Below are positions 25,501 through 33,918 of a stretch of 64,000 bases of DNA, in pieces. Position numbers and translations under genes: made by a program. A model generated the notes under the pieces. That model saw nothing but the letters and a program-made list of their open reading frames with translations. It was not told the origin of the DNA and ran no database searches. Source of the stretch: Bacteroidales bacterium (GTDB lineage: Bacteria > Bacteroidota > Bacteroidia > Bacteroidales > P3); the NCBI GenBank assembly GCA_017960475.1, contig JAGCZH010000018.1:62001-126000 (forward strand), given 5' to 3'. Position 1 is the first letter of the stretch, and the number at the start of each line of letters is the position of its first letter.

Positions 25501-28500
25501 ATCTTCTGGAGGTCTATCTCCACATTGTTGGCCTCCGGCCATATCAGTTCCTTGCTCGATGCCGATGTTCCCCAAGGTGTGAATTGCAGAGGCACCTCAT
25601 ACTCATAGTAGTTGCTTGTGTAGTCGCTTCCCAGTCGCACAAAGAGCGTCAGGTCGCCGTCGTACATGTGGTCGGTCTCAAATTTCTTCTCGGCGTGGAC
25701 AAACATCTTCATTTTGCCGTAATACCTCAGGTCATACTGTGCGTTGCGGTATATCGCGCGGGCGTCGCCGGCGTTGAGGTCTTGTATGTCCAGTTCCAGT
25801 GACTGCTCGTTGAGCTCGGTGTACGACGACGATGTCGAGTACCACGACTCGCGTTCGATGTTTGGTGGCAGGTTGTATGGCACCGGCTGGCGGCTTCCGT
25901 TCTCTTCTATGTTCACTGTCGAGAGCGTGAACGAGGTGTTCTCGCCCATGCCCGTCGGATAGTCGCCAGGCTGCAAAAGTTCCTCCGAGTATTTACGCCA
26001 CGTGCCGTAAACGAGTTCCAGTGTTGCGAAGCGCAGTATAACGGGTTCCTCGAATCCGCTCATAAACATTCGCATGAATCGTATCGACTGGAATCCGTTG
26101 ATGTTGCCGATCTTTTGGTCGGGTTCTCGTATCGGTATCCGGAACTGATACCACCGGCACGTCGTTGTTGTGCCGTTAGCCAGTTGCACATCCCGAGCTT
26201 CATGTATGTCCACAATGTGGTTCTTGCCTACCTCCATCATGTCGGGGCGCAGGTCCACAACATATTGGTAGTAGTTTTCGCTTTCGCTGAGGGTATTGTC
26301 GCGGTTTATGTCCTCGACATTGGGGTACGATGTACCCTCTGTGGAATAGCTTTCTGTGTTGTCGGCGTCGGTCACCGAGTTGCCTTCGGGGTTGTTGTAG
26401 TATTTGTAGCGGTCGTTGATTTTCACATCGTTCTGGTCGTAGTAGGTGCTCCTGAAAAACCTGAAGTCGTCGCTCGATGGGTCGCTTGCGGCTTTCTGGT
26501 AAGCCTCCGATTGCGTTCCGAATAGCACAGCAATGCTGTTTATGTAGTCGGCGAAAAACGACTGCTCGTCTCCCAGGTCGCTGGCGCTTCCCAGACCGTC
26601 GTATCCTATGTCTTGGAAGTGGCGTGACTCCTCGTTGTTGTCAAAGGCGTTGACCACGGCCTGCATTTTCGGCACACGCCCCCACATCGTAGTGTCCACT
26701 GGGTTCGCCGCAAAGGCCTCCGCACTTTTCGCCGTGGGCAGTCCGTTCTCGAAACTTTTCCTACCGTCCCGTAGTATATCCTCGCTAATGTCGCCAAGGT
26801 TTATGTATAGTTTGCCACCGCTTTTGCTGTCGTCGTGCTCTCCTGTCTCGGGGTTGATAAAGGGGTCCATAAGCCAGAACTCTATGGTCTCAATATTTTG
26901 GCTCTCAAAGTCGGTGTACGTCAGCTCGCGCATAATACCGCCCCATCGGCTCTGCGGGTTGTTCAGTAATCCCTGCTGATTTATACCGGAGCTCAGCGCC
27001 GAGGGAGCCACATCATAGTTGTAGGGACCCTTTTCCGAAGGGTAGAACGCCATGTTCAACTCAAAAATACGTGTGTTGTCACCGGCGGCGATACTTTTGT
27101 TGGGGAAGACCTCCTTTTGGTTTATCTGGCGTGCGTAGGGGTGCGACCTGTCGTTCTCGTCAATGTTATCCGGGCAGCTGCTCTCGAAAAAAGCACGGCT
27201 TACGGTATACCACGCCAGTCGCGCGCGGTTGAAACCATATGCAAGCCCTGAGCCTGGCGCACTCTCGGGAAACATCGGCATCGAACTTCGGTAGTCCTGT
27301 GGCGTCGACGCAAGGTGCCAGAAGGTGTAACCCTTCAGGTCTATGTTGCTTTCGGCCCCCTCAAAGTCGTCTATGTAGGTCACTTTTCCGTCGTCGCTTC
27401 CCGTGTTGGCCATGCCGGGTATGAAATGTGCGAATTCGGCCTGCAGGGTCAACGTCGACGGTGCCTTGGTTTGTATTCCCGGCAGATGATCCATGATTTT
27501 TGTGATGAATGGCACATCATGACGGTAGTTGAAGTCGAGTCCCCATATTGAGTTGCTTGTAGGCTCGTCTCCGAAATTGTTCTTCTGTGTCAACGGTTTC
27601 TCACGCAGGTTCATGAATGTCGCGCCAAGATTCACTTCGGGGTCGAACTCGTAGTTCAGGTGCAGACCCAGCATGCGTTTCGTCATCATGCTGAATGAGC
27701 TGTTCTCGCTGCTTACACTTATCGGCGTTCCCGACGCCAGTAGGCTCTCGTTGATGATTCGCACCGTTCCCATGGTATAATCCACCGTGTAGTCGACATT
27801 TTCTATCAGTGGCATTCCTCCTGCCGTTACTGTCACCGACCCCGGTGCCACGCTATATCCCAGTAGTATCTCGCCGCTCACTGAGCTTGTGTAGTAGCCC
27901 TCAAGGTAGAACTTGTTCTTGTCGGCATACTGTTGCGCCAGTGTCTGCGTCATCGTGTATAGCGAGTCAAAGCAGTATCGGTTAGCAAGTGTGTTGTCAC
28001 CCAGCATCTCCCTCAGGTCTTTGCCGAAAGGCTCAACATAGGGGAAGAATATGCGTCCTGTCGTTGCCTGTATAATACCTCCCTTGTAGGCTGCGCTGTC
28101 AAACCAGTCGAAAACGCCGTCGGGATAGTAGTAGCTCTGTGAAGCGTCCATTCTGTCGAGTCCGAAAACCTGTATCAGCGGCGTCGCCTCCAAAGGACCT
28201 TCTGTGAAGTATCCTATTCCTACGCCACCTTCTGGATTTTCATACAATACGTTAAGTCGGAAATTATCTCGGCTTATCTGTGTGCTCTTCAAGAAGTACA
28301 CATTCTTCATCATCAGCTTCCACAGCGGACTCCGGCTGTTCACCGACGAACCTTTTATTAGTTTTACAATAAGAGTGTTGGGGTCGTTGACTCCGTCGGT
28401 GGTCAGCTCGCCCACCTGGTATACTGTTGTGTCGCCTATCACTTGGTATTGGAATGCCACAGCAAGAATCTGGTCGTTGGCAAGGGGTTGCGACAGAGTG

Positions 28501-29831
28501 ATAAAACCCAGCTGCGAGTTGAATGTGTATTCGTTCTGTGACAGCAGTCGCGCGCTTTCCACCTTCTCGTAGTCCGTGCCTCCCGTGAACCCCAATCCCT
28601 CCATATACGAGCTCACACTGTTGATGTTCCTCACTGCCGAGGTGTTTATAAGCGACAGCAAATTGTTGCTCTCGTAGTTGTCGGGTCGTTGTGACAGACC
28701 GCCGTACACGTTGGGCGACGAGGTTTTGTATTCGCCGAGGTCGGTGAGTGCCAAAATGTTGCGGTTGTTTGTCACGGCGGCGCCGATATTTGTACGCCAC
28801 ACTTCCAGGCGTATTATCTTAATGTTGCTGTTCACAACTGGCAACGTCGACATAGCCTTGTTGTAGTTGTCGTAAAAGTACTGGGCAATAAAAAAGTGCC
28901 TGTTTTCCTCATATTCGTCGGCGCGAATCTCAAATTCCTGTGACGACGCTCCTCCCTGCACCTGCATGTTCTCTGTCGAGGTCTCCTTCTGGCTGGCCAC
29001 GGCGTCAATGGTCAGGTTGCCGAACTTCAGCTTTGTGTGCACTCCGAACAGTCGTTGGCTGCCCTTGATAAGAGTGGTGTTGAGTGGAAACGATATGTCT
29101 GCCGCCTCTAAAAGCTGAAGAATATCGTCTTCCTTGCCCTCATATTTCAGCTTTATCTGGTTTTCAAAGTCGAAAGTGGCTTGCGTATTCCAGTTGATGT
29201 CGGTGTTTATCAGGTCTCCGACCTTGGCGTTCAGGGTAAGCTGTATGTTCTCGTCAAAGTCGAAGTTTGTGTTGCTCCTCTTCGATTCGTCCACCGATGG
29301 ATTGTCGGTGAAGTTGTTTATTACCTGCAGTGTAAGGTCTGCGCTTCCGCTGGGCGTTATCTTCACCTCGGGAACTTCTTTCAGGCTTTCCAGCTTGCGG
29401 CTTATTTCGTTGAAGCCGGGTATCTTGCTCAGCAAACCCTCCTCACCGCCTGTGTTTCCGCTGTTCTCATCCAGCTTTGTCCCCCAAAAATCATCCATCA
29501 GTTGCTGCATGCGGTAGTCCTGATACTCCTGGAACGTCATGTACTGCCGGCTGATGACAATATTACCCACCTTCGTCACTTTCACATAGCTGTGGTTGGC
29601 GGCGTCATACTCCACCGTCGTTGTCATGTTCGACGGATTGTTGAGATATAGAGGACTCTGCTGCTCCTCGCCAGATGGTGGTATTGGAAACCGCAACGTG
29701 CTATCAGGCACATCCTGTCCGTAACTCGGCGTCGCCAGCAGCAAACATGCCAACAACGCCACACATTGCAGTATGGCGCCGAGGCTTCGTTTGATAATAT
29801 TTGTGTTCAGGCGACTGAGCATAATAGACAT
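22521..29831 (-). CDS. sprA: T9SS outer-membrane translocon SprA (Sov)
   Basis: This 2436-aa protein is the giant outer-membrane barrel of the type IX secretion system, through which folded cargo passes to the surface. The length is close to known SprA and Sov proteins. It has an N-terminal signal region (LLACLLLATPSYGQ) and long beta-rich stretches throughout (for example NNFTDNPSVDESKRSNTNFDF). A C-terminal phenylalanine (GGLTVRFSF) fits a BAM-inserted barrel. A helical, Lys-rich insert (PPKAVEVNKKGKDADKEK region) sits near residue 1900. It lies just downstream of ruvA, an arrangement seen in other Bacteroidota. The gap to ruvA holds A/G-rich repeats. Confidence 0.96.
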   Translation of the reverse strand: MSIMLSRLNTNIIKRSLGAILQCVALLACLLLATPSYGQDVPDSTLRFPIPPSGEEQQSPLYLNNPSNMTTTVEYDAANHSYVKVTKVGNIVISRQYMTFQEYQDYRMQQLMDDFWGTKLDENSGNTGGEEGLLSKIPGFNEISRKLESLKEVPEVKITPSGSADLTLQVINNFTDNPSVDESKRSNTNFDFDENIQLTLNAKVGDLINTDINWNTQATFDFENQIKLKYEGKEDDILQLLEAADISFPLNTTLIKGSQRLFGVHTKLKFGNLTIDAVASQKETSTENMQVQGGASSQEFEIRADEYEENRHFFIAQYFYDNYNKAMSTLPVVNSNIKIIRLEVWRTNIGAAVTNNRNILALTDLGEYKTSSPNVYGGLSQRPDNYESNNLLSLINTSAVRNINSVSSYMEGLGFTGGTDYEKVESARLLSQNEYTFNSQLGFITLSQPLANDQILAVAFQYQVIGDTTVYQVGELTTDGVNDPNTLIVKLIKGSSVNSRSPLWKLMMKNVYFLKSTQISRDNFRLNVLYENPEGGVGIGYFTEGPLEATPLIQVFGLDRMDASQSYYYPDGVFDWFDSAAYKGGIIQATTGRIFFPYVEPFGKDLREMLGDNTLANRYCFDSLYTMTQTLAQQYADKNKFYLEGYYTSSVSGEILLGYSVAPGSVTVTAGGMPLIENVDYTVDYTMGTVRIINESLLASGTPISVSSENSSFSMMTKRMLGLHLNYEFDPEVNLGATFMNLREKPLTQKNNFGDEPTSNSIWGLDFNYRHDVPFITKIMDHLPGIQTKAPSTLTLQAEFAHFIPGMANTGSDDGKVTYIDDFEGAESNIDLKGYTFWHLASTPQDYRSSMPMFPESAPGSGLAYGFNRARLAWYTVSRAFFESSCPDNIDENDRSHPYARQINQKEVFPNKSIAAGDNTRIFELNMAFYPSEKGPYNYDVAPSALSSGINQQGLLNNPQSRWGGIMRELTYTDFESQNIETIEFWLMDPFINPETGEHDDSKSGGKLYINLGDISEDILRDGRKSFENGLPTAKSAEAFAANPVDTTMWGRVPKMQAVVNAFDNNEESRHFQDIGYDGLGSASDLGDEQSFFADYINSIAVLFGTQSEAYQKAASDPSSDDFRFFRSTYYDQNDVKINDRYKYYNNPEGNSVTDADNTESYSTEGTSYPNVEDINRDNTLSESENYYQYVVDLRPDMMEVGKNHIVDIHEARDVQLANGTTTTCRWYQFRIPIREPDQKIGNINGFQSIRFMRMFMSGFEEPVILRFATLELVYGTWRKYSEELLQPGDYPTGMGENTSFTLSTVNIEENGSRQPVPYNLPPNIERESWYSTSSSYTELNEQSLELDIQDLNAGDARAIYRNAQYDLRYYGKMKMFVHAEKKFETDHMYDGDLTLFVRLGSDYTSNYYEYEVPLQFTPWGTSASSKELIWPEANNVEIDLQKMVEIKSNRNSMIRSGESDYNSMMLYSEMVDGRKYTIMGSPNLGKVKVIMVGVRNPRKQTLDDGNDMLPKSAIVWINELRLSDYINRGGWAAMALARTNLADVGNLSLYTSYTTSGFGNLEDKLNKLELVNTFNVQSTLNLEMGKFLPDTWGMHIPFYLDYNNQIGSPEYNPLDPDVKLKDDLKTYETQAERDSIRKMTQQRKTTTNITLTNVRKERTGKSALSPHFYDIENFAVSYAYSGERSSDDDIEYYNKDQHRGGLTYNFNINQPKQFRPFDKMKIFQNKNLKFIKDFNLYYQPKNLSFTTEIYRDIESTLLRNKSAALIIMNPTYFKQFTWQRTYNVQYDLARSFHITYDANANARIDEPPGLVDYTANDSIWQTIMKGGTMQNFQQNININWDLPISKLPYMDFLRVPFTFHTTYNYLGATLALASQGAVISNSTSMNIPAQANMQTLYNKSKLLKAAYAKKPPKAVEVNKKGKDADKEKNDLDKKRGMEQRKADAARADSLRKAERQERLKELGYFGLRFVTAVKNVNVQYNNSFGSSIAGFMGESRIVGLDPSNNWAPGLPFVLGIPDKTVFDMGSTSIINPTVETLLRDDLLSHDTLMNTPNNDMRNQVISFQATVEPMRDFRIDLTATQNYSSRQEYYYKYSTASGMVEGPLSSMTTGSYTTTAWSFNTMFTNSDELFQQFLDARSVVAERLAGMNNDPYNDQMVLDTMNGLYYPAGYGANQQTVLLTAFLATYMGKDARKCDFSPFLRMPLPNWDIKYNGLSKVEFLKKWFTNIVISHKYMSTYSIGNFYTDAAISAIAEGYDYGTETMVNGNGDYIAPVSMEGVIINEQFNPLIMLNVNMVNSFQFKISIQKSRSLNLSFSNNQLTETYRDGFTFGTGYRFKDLEFHFKAGDKTHDLKSDLVLQANITYNNNLTQIRKINQNTNQISSGSKVWIAEVSAEYALSANLTLRAFFQTNINTPHISNAFPNSTTKGGLTVRFSF

Positions 29832-29969
29832 TAGTTATGATTTATTGTGACCAGTGATGAGTGATCTGTGACCAGTGATGGGGGAATAGTGAATTGTGAA
29901 TTAAGAATTATGAATTGTGAATAGTACTTTTTTAACCTTTCAAACCTTTCGTACCTTTTTAACCCTTTC

Positions 29970-30566
29970 CTAAATGCCGTGTGCAAGAGCCATTTTGATA
30001 AGTTCTTCGACAGTGGCACCTGGATTTGTGGCTCCCACCTTTGCAAGCACCTTCTCCGATGCCGCCTTTGGGAAGCCGAGCATAACCAAAGCAGATAACG
30101 CCTCTTCGGTGTTATTATTGTTCCCCGACGCCACTGATTCATGCCCGTCGAGCAGTACTGTCGCATAGGGGTCCACCTTGTCCCTAAGCTCCAACAGGAT
30201 GCGCTGAGCTGTCTTAGCGCCTATTCCTTTCACTTTCTGCACCCTTTTAACATCCTGGTCCACTATGGCTCGTGTCAGTTCCTCCACAGTCAGCGACGAC
30301 AACATTATCCTTGCCGTGGCAGCACCAACACCGTTCACGGAGATCAGCAGACGGAACATATTCCGTTCCGCGACAGTGTAAAAACCCATAAGCAGGTGTG
30401 CGTCCTCGCGTATCACCTCGTGAACCATCAGCTTCACCTCAGCGAGGTCCTTTATTTGTGAATAGGTGTTCAGCGTTATTTCAAGCATATAGCCAACGCC
30501 GCCGCAGTCAATAACAGCGTAGGCCGGCGTTGCCTCCTCAAGATGTCCTTTTATGTAACTGTACAT
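29970..30566 (-). CDS. ruvA: Holliday junction helicase subunit RuvA
   Basis: This 198-aa protein binds four-way DNA junctions and loads RuvB for branch migration. It has the N-terminal OB domain (MYSYIKGHLEEATPAYAVIDCGGVGY) and two helix-hairpin-helix motifs (VNGVGAATARIMLS and VKGIGAKTAQRILLELRD). A C-terminal RuvB-contacting domain (EEALSALVMLGFPKAASEKVLAKV) ends the protein. The length is normal. The protein is cytosolic. Confidence 0.97.
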   Translation of the reverse strand: MYSYIKGHLEEATPAYAVIDCGGVGYMLEITLNTYSQIKDLAEVKLMVHEVIREDAHLLMGFYTVAERNMFRLLISVNGVGAATARIMLSSLTVEELTRAIVDQDVKRVQKVKGIGAKTAQRILLELRDKVDPYATVLLDGHESVASGNNNNTEEALSALVMLGFPKAASEKVLAKVGATNPGATVEELIKMALAHGI

Positions 30567-30613
30567 AGTGTGTGGTTATGCAATTAAAAAAATGTTATAT
30601 CTCTCATTCAACC

Positions 30614-32119
30614 CTATCGAAAAAAATAATTAAGCTTTTGTCCTTCCTGTTCCTTTGCCTCAAAAGCCCCTATTGTCGGCGGATTTCCTCGTGGGGTGCC
30701 ATTAAGGTCGTTAGGTATTGTAATATAGGACCCATCCCCGGCCTTCGCCGCTGGTGAGTCCTTCAGAGGTACAAAATCATGCTTGTAGGCGTCGCTGAAT
30801 TTAGGGTCACGGCCAACGATATTGCCACCGCTGCCGTCGGCGACAAGGTTGGTGCGTAGCACGCAGTTGCGGAACGTCACGTCAAATCCGGCATTCTCTA
30901 TCCTGTCAAACATTATCTCCCCCGAGTTGTCGCGGCCGTTGTAGTTGCCGTAAACTATACAGTTGCGGAAATCCGCCTCCATCGGCCGAGGAAAAACCAT
31001 CGTTGTGCTATACGCATAGTAGTTCGACAGTACCAATGATGGCGTCTTCCTGCTGTCATAGCGCCAGTAGTTTGCCAAAGTGGAGTTGTGGAATTGGTAT
31101 CGCCCTCCATAGCGCAAGTCCACAACACTCTGTCCGCAGCACGACACCAGCAGATTGTCGCCTACAATATATGCACCTTGCCCTAGAATACCCACCATAG
31201 AATGGTTCTGTACCACACAGTTGCGTATATCCAGTGTCGGATTGTTGTTGACGTTGGTGTCAGCCTGTATTCCGACCACGGCATTCTCGACGCAGGCCCA
31301 TTCCATATAGTTGTCCTTGCTGCCCGACGACAGCCATATCCCTTGCCATTGTCCAGGGAGGCTGTCGTAGTAGCTGTCGTGCCTTACCGATGAGAAAACC
31401 ACAGGAGCGCTCTGCGACCCCCTCACGTCTAATGTCGCGCTGTCATACACCCACAGGCAGGCACCTGCTCCGAAATAGAGCTCCTCGCCAGCGTTCAAGT
31501 GAAGCGTCTCGTTGCTGTTCACCACAGCATAGCCTATTATCACATGCGGCCGTGTATGGTCCCAGTTGGCGCAATCTATTATCGAGAAGGGAATCCACAG
31601 TGTGTCTATCTGACCCCTGCTGTTCACATATAGCCTGTACACCTGTCTGGGGTAGGTGGGGAGATGGTATACAGCGTTTCTCCCGTAGGCCTGCAAAGGT
31701 AGGTACTGACGTTTTTTGTTGAAGTCAAAAACAATGCTGTCGGTCACTATATAGGGCGAAGTCTGGTCGTTGGGGTTGATGTTTGCCTGCACGAAAATGA
31801 ATATGCTGTCGTGCCCTCCTATCTCCACGTTGCGAGCCACAAAACCAGTGTCACCGTCAACGTTGATGCGGAATCGCGACGACGTCCCGTGACCGAGTGT
31901 CACAGCGTCTATCAGTATCGGCTCGTCATAATTGTTGTACACCTTGACAGCCTGGGTCACCGTTGCCATTGTGGCGAATACCGTGTCGAAACTCACGGTG
32001 TCCACAGAGAATCCCAGCCGTGCCGAAGAGTCCACCAGATAGTCCTCCTCCTTTATGCACGACGTCATCGACACCGTAGCCAAAGCCAAACCCATTATAA
32101 TCAAAAAGAATCGAGACAT
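30614..32119 (-). CDS. Lipoprotein with right-handed parallel beta-helix
   Basis: This protein of about 501 aa has a lipoprotein signal (MSRFFLIIMGLALATVSMTSC), with C21 as the lipidation site. The N-terminal part has the VDTVSFDTVFATMATVTQAVKVYN block common in Bacteroidota lipoproteins. The second half repeats short strands (YFGAGACLWVYDSATLDVRGS, DFRNCIVYGNYNGRDNS) typical of PbH1 beta-helices that bind or cleave polysaccharide. Catalytic residues were not identified. The start at 32119 gives the proper signal, and a longer start would overlap the upstream M64 gene. It is probably in one operon with that gene. Confidence 0.85.
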   Translation of the reverse strand: MSRFFLIIMGLALATVSMTSCIKEEDYLVDSSARLGFSVDTVSFDTVFATMATVTQAVKVYNNYDEPILIDAVTLGHGTSSRFRINVDGDTGFVARNVEIGGHDSIFIFVQANINPNDQTSPYIVTDSIVFDFNKKRQYLPLQAYGRNAVYHLPTYPRQVYRLYVNSRGQIDTLWIPFSIIDCANWDHTRPHVIIGYAVVNSNETLHLNAGEELYFGAGACLWVYDSATLDVRGSQSAPVVFSSVRHDSYYDSLPGQWQGIWLSSGSKDNYMEWACVENAVVGIQADTNVNNNPTLDIRNCVVQNHSMVGILGQGAYIVGDNLLVSCCGQSVVDLRYGGRYQFHNSTLANYWRYDSRKTPSLVLSNYYAYSTTMVFPRPMEADFRNCIVYGNYNGRDNSGEIMFDRIENAGFDVTFRNCVLRTNLVADGSGGNIVGRDPKFSDAYKHDFVPLKDSPAAKAGDGSYITIPNDLNGTPRGNPPTIGAFEAKEQEGQKLNYFFR

Positions 32120-32141
32120 TCTCTTAAACCCTTTAATCCCC

Positions 32142-33446
32142 TCATTTAACATAGAGGTCAAACACCTCGTTCATTCTTTTTTTGCACACAGGGCAGAAGT
32201 CGGCGTAGTTGCGCATCATGCATTGTGTGCATGGACGGTAAACCCCTTTGGCGAGGTATCCGCCCCCTTCGTAGGCGCCTACAGGGCCGTTGTCTCTCTT
32301 CCCGAGACCTTCCACAGGTTCTGTAGGAATAGGGGTTCCCTTCTTCACCATATCGGCCCATTTCGAGTCGAAATTGTTCAGTGTCGTGATATTAGGTTCA
32401 AGAGGCTCATGGTCCTCGTAGCGTTTGTTATAGTTGGGGTCGTCTTCCACATATTCGTCTGCCAACCCTCCTATGCTGTGCCCCAATTCGTGAGGCAGAA
32501 TCCACATCGACCATTTGTCCAGCACTGCGCTGAAAGCATAGTAGTTGTATATCGCGCCTCCGCCATAGGTGTCACAATTGGCCATAATGATAATGTGGTC
32601 ATAGGCGACATCGCGTATCAAGTTGTGTAGCTTGAACAACTCTGTGGTCATCAGATAGCGGTCCATCCCGAAGATATCGTAGCTCGACCCCACGGCGCTC
32701 TCAACATATCGGCCAGCGTTCGGGTCGGTCACACCGCTCTCTTTGGCCAACTCTCCCACGCCCCACACATTGAAGTCTTTGGCACGGCTTTTGAAAGGCT
32801 CCTGAGCCAGCATGTATTCGGTGAATTTCTTGAAATCCTTCTCCATTTTTTTCTTGTCCTTGATTCCGTAGCCCTCAGCCACAATGACAACATCTATTTT
32901 CTTGTGCGGGTCGCCGTTCACATGCAGCGGAATACAATTCTTGGCTGTTGGCATCGCAGGGGCACGGAAAGTCGTAGGGTCAAATGTCAACTGGGTCGCC
33001 GTCTGGAAAATCTCTTTGGCGTCCCTTTTCTGCAGACAAACCATCACCTTCTTTTTTGGCATCGGCATAAGCACAACCTCCTCAAAGGTGGCCACGCTGT
33101 CTTTGTCGCGCCCCGCTATCGTTTCACGGTATTCCTCAAACAGAGTGTTGTAGCAGCGCGAGTACAGGTCACGTCCTGTCGCGTAGTCTTTGACCAGCAG
33201 GCGGTATTCCCCGTTGTCTATAGGGTCCAGCAATTGCGTGAGCGACCCCGCCCACATCTTGCTGTTCTGAACCAGCCATTGTTGAGCTATACAGGTGTCG
33301 TGTTTTTTGCACCCTTGGCGCAGGTAATCCAGCCGCAGCGTTTTGTTCTCGAAATATTCGTCAAAATCCACATTTATCTGTGCAGAGGCATTCCCTCCCA
33401 CAAGGCATACAAGTGCAAAAGCGATTATCCAACTCTTTGTTTTCAT
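32142..33446 (-). CDS. Exported M64 (IgA peptidase-type) metallopeptidase
   Basis: This protein of about 434 aa has a signal peptide from MKTKSWIIAFALVCLVGGNASA. The M64 catalytic block is HELGHSIGGLADEYV, preceded by the family-specific DVVIVAEGYG and NCDTYGGGAIYNYYAF. The C-terminal YRPCTQCMMRNYADFCPVCKKRM has two CxxC pairs that could bind a second metal. There is no T9SS sorting domain, so it may stay in the periplasm or leave another way. The second methionine of the longest frame is chosen because it gives the signal peptide. A dispersed leader repeat (33561-33730) and a 15-bp palindrome lie upstream. The beta-helix lipoprotein follows after 22 nt. Confidence 0.93.
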   Translation of the reverse strand: MKTKSWIIAFALVCLVGGNASAQINVDFDEYFENKTLRLDYLRQGCKKHDTCIAQQWLVQNSKMWAGSLTQLLDPIDNGEYRLLVKDYATGRDLYSRCYNTLFEEYRETIAGRDKDSVATFEEVVLMPMPKKKVMVCLQKRDAKEIFQTATQLTFDPTTFRAPAMPTAKNCIPLHVNGDPHKKIDVVIVAEGYGIKDKKKMEKDFKKFTEYMLAQEPFKSRAKDFNVWGVGELAKESGVTDPNAGRYVESAVGSSYDIFGMDRYLMTTELFKLHNLIRDVAYDHIIIMANCDTYGGGAIYNYYAFSAVLDKWSMWILPHELGHSIGGLADEYVEDDPNYNKRYEDHEPLEPNITTLNNFDSKWADMVKKGTPIPTEPVEGLGKRDNGPVGAYEGGGYLAKGVYRPCTQCMMRNYADFCPVCKKRMNEVFDLYVK

Positions 33447-33500
33447 CTGTCTCTTTTTTGTTTCCAATTCTTTTATAACGCCGAAAAGCCGTATTTATTA

Positions 33501-33515
33501 TAGACCTAAGGTCTA
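33501..33515. promoter_or_regulatory. 15-bp palindrome upstream of the M64 gene
   Basis: TAGACCT-A-AGGTCTA is a perfect palindrome located 55 nt upstream of the chosen start. Its size and position fit an operator, but no regulator is known. Confidence 0.35.
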
Positions 33516-33560
33516 AAAAAACTAACACTAATACTACGAATTTTTAGAATAGATTCGGTT

Positions 33561-33730
33561 TAGTGATGGTGAAAAATAATATGGTAAAATGATTCTGAAA
33601 TTAAGGAGGGAGTAAAAGAGGAAGTTAAAATGGGAGTAAAAGAGGGAGTAAAAGAGGTCAAATGAATATGTATTGTCCTGTGAGCATCGCATAACTTCCT
33701 TTTATTATTTCCCATTGTTTTACGTTATTA
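33561..33730. repeat. Dispersed leader repeat, copy A
   Basis: Shares its order of segments with 40535-40680, in the same orientation: GTGATGRTGAAAA, TATGGTAAAATGATT, several GGGAGTAAAAG-type units, TGTATTGTCCTGTG, then a TTTTATTATTTCCC-like arm complementary to the GGGAGTAAAAG units. Copy A has more of the short units than copy B. Both copies lie about 60-120 nt upstream of an exported peptidase gene. The rest of 33731-33918 holds only the hutU terminator and no gene. Confidence 0.75.
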
Positions 33731-33837
33731 TTCCCTTATTCGGGTGATTTGTATTCGTAAAAAATAAGAGGAAAGATATTTTTTTTCTCTATTTTTTGCG
33801 GCAAATACTATCTTGCAAATTTACTTATAGACAAAAA

Positions 33838-33860
33838 AAGAGTACCAAGAAGGTACTCTT
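33838..33860 (-). terminator. Intrinsic terminator of hutU
   Basis: On the minus strand AAGAGTACC-TTCTT-GGTACTCTT is a perfect stem of 8-9 bp followed by a run of T. It lies 58 nt after the hutU stop codon. Confidence 0.9.
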
Positions 33861-33918
33861 AAATGAATATGGCCTATACGACTTATGTCTTGTTGACCCT
33901 ATAGGTTTTATTGGAGTC

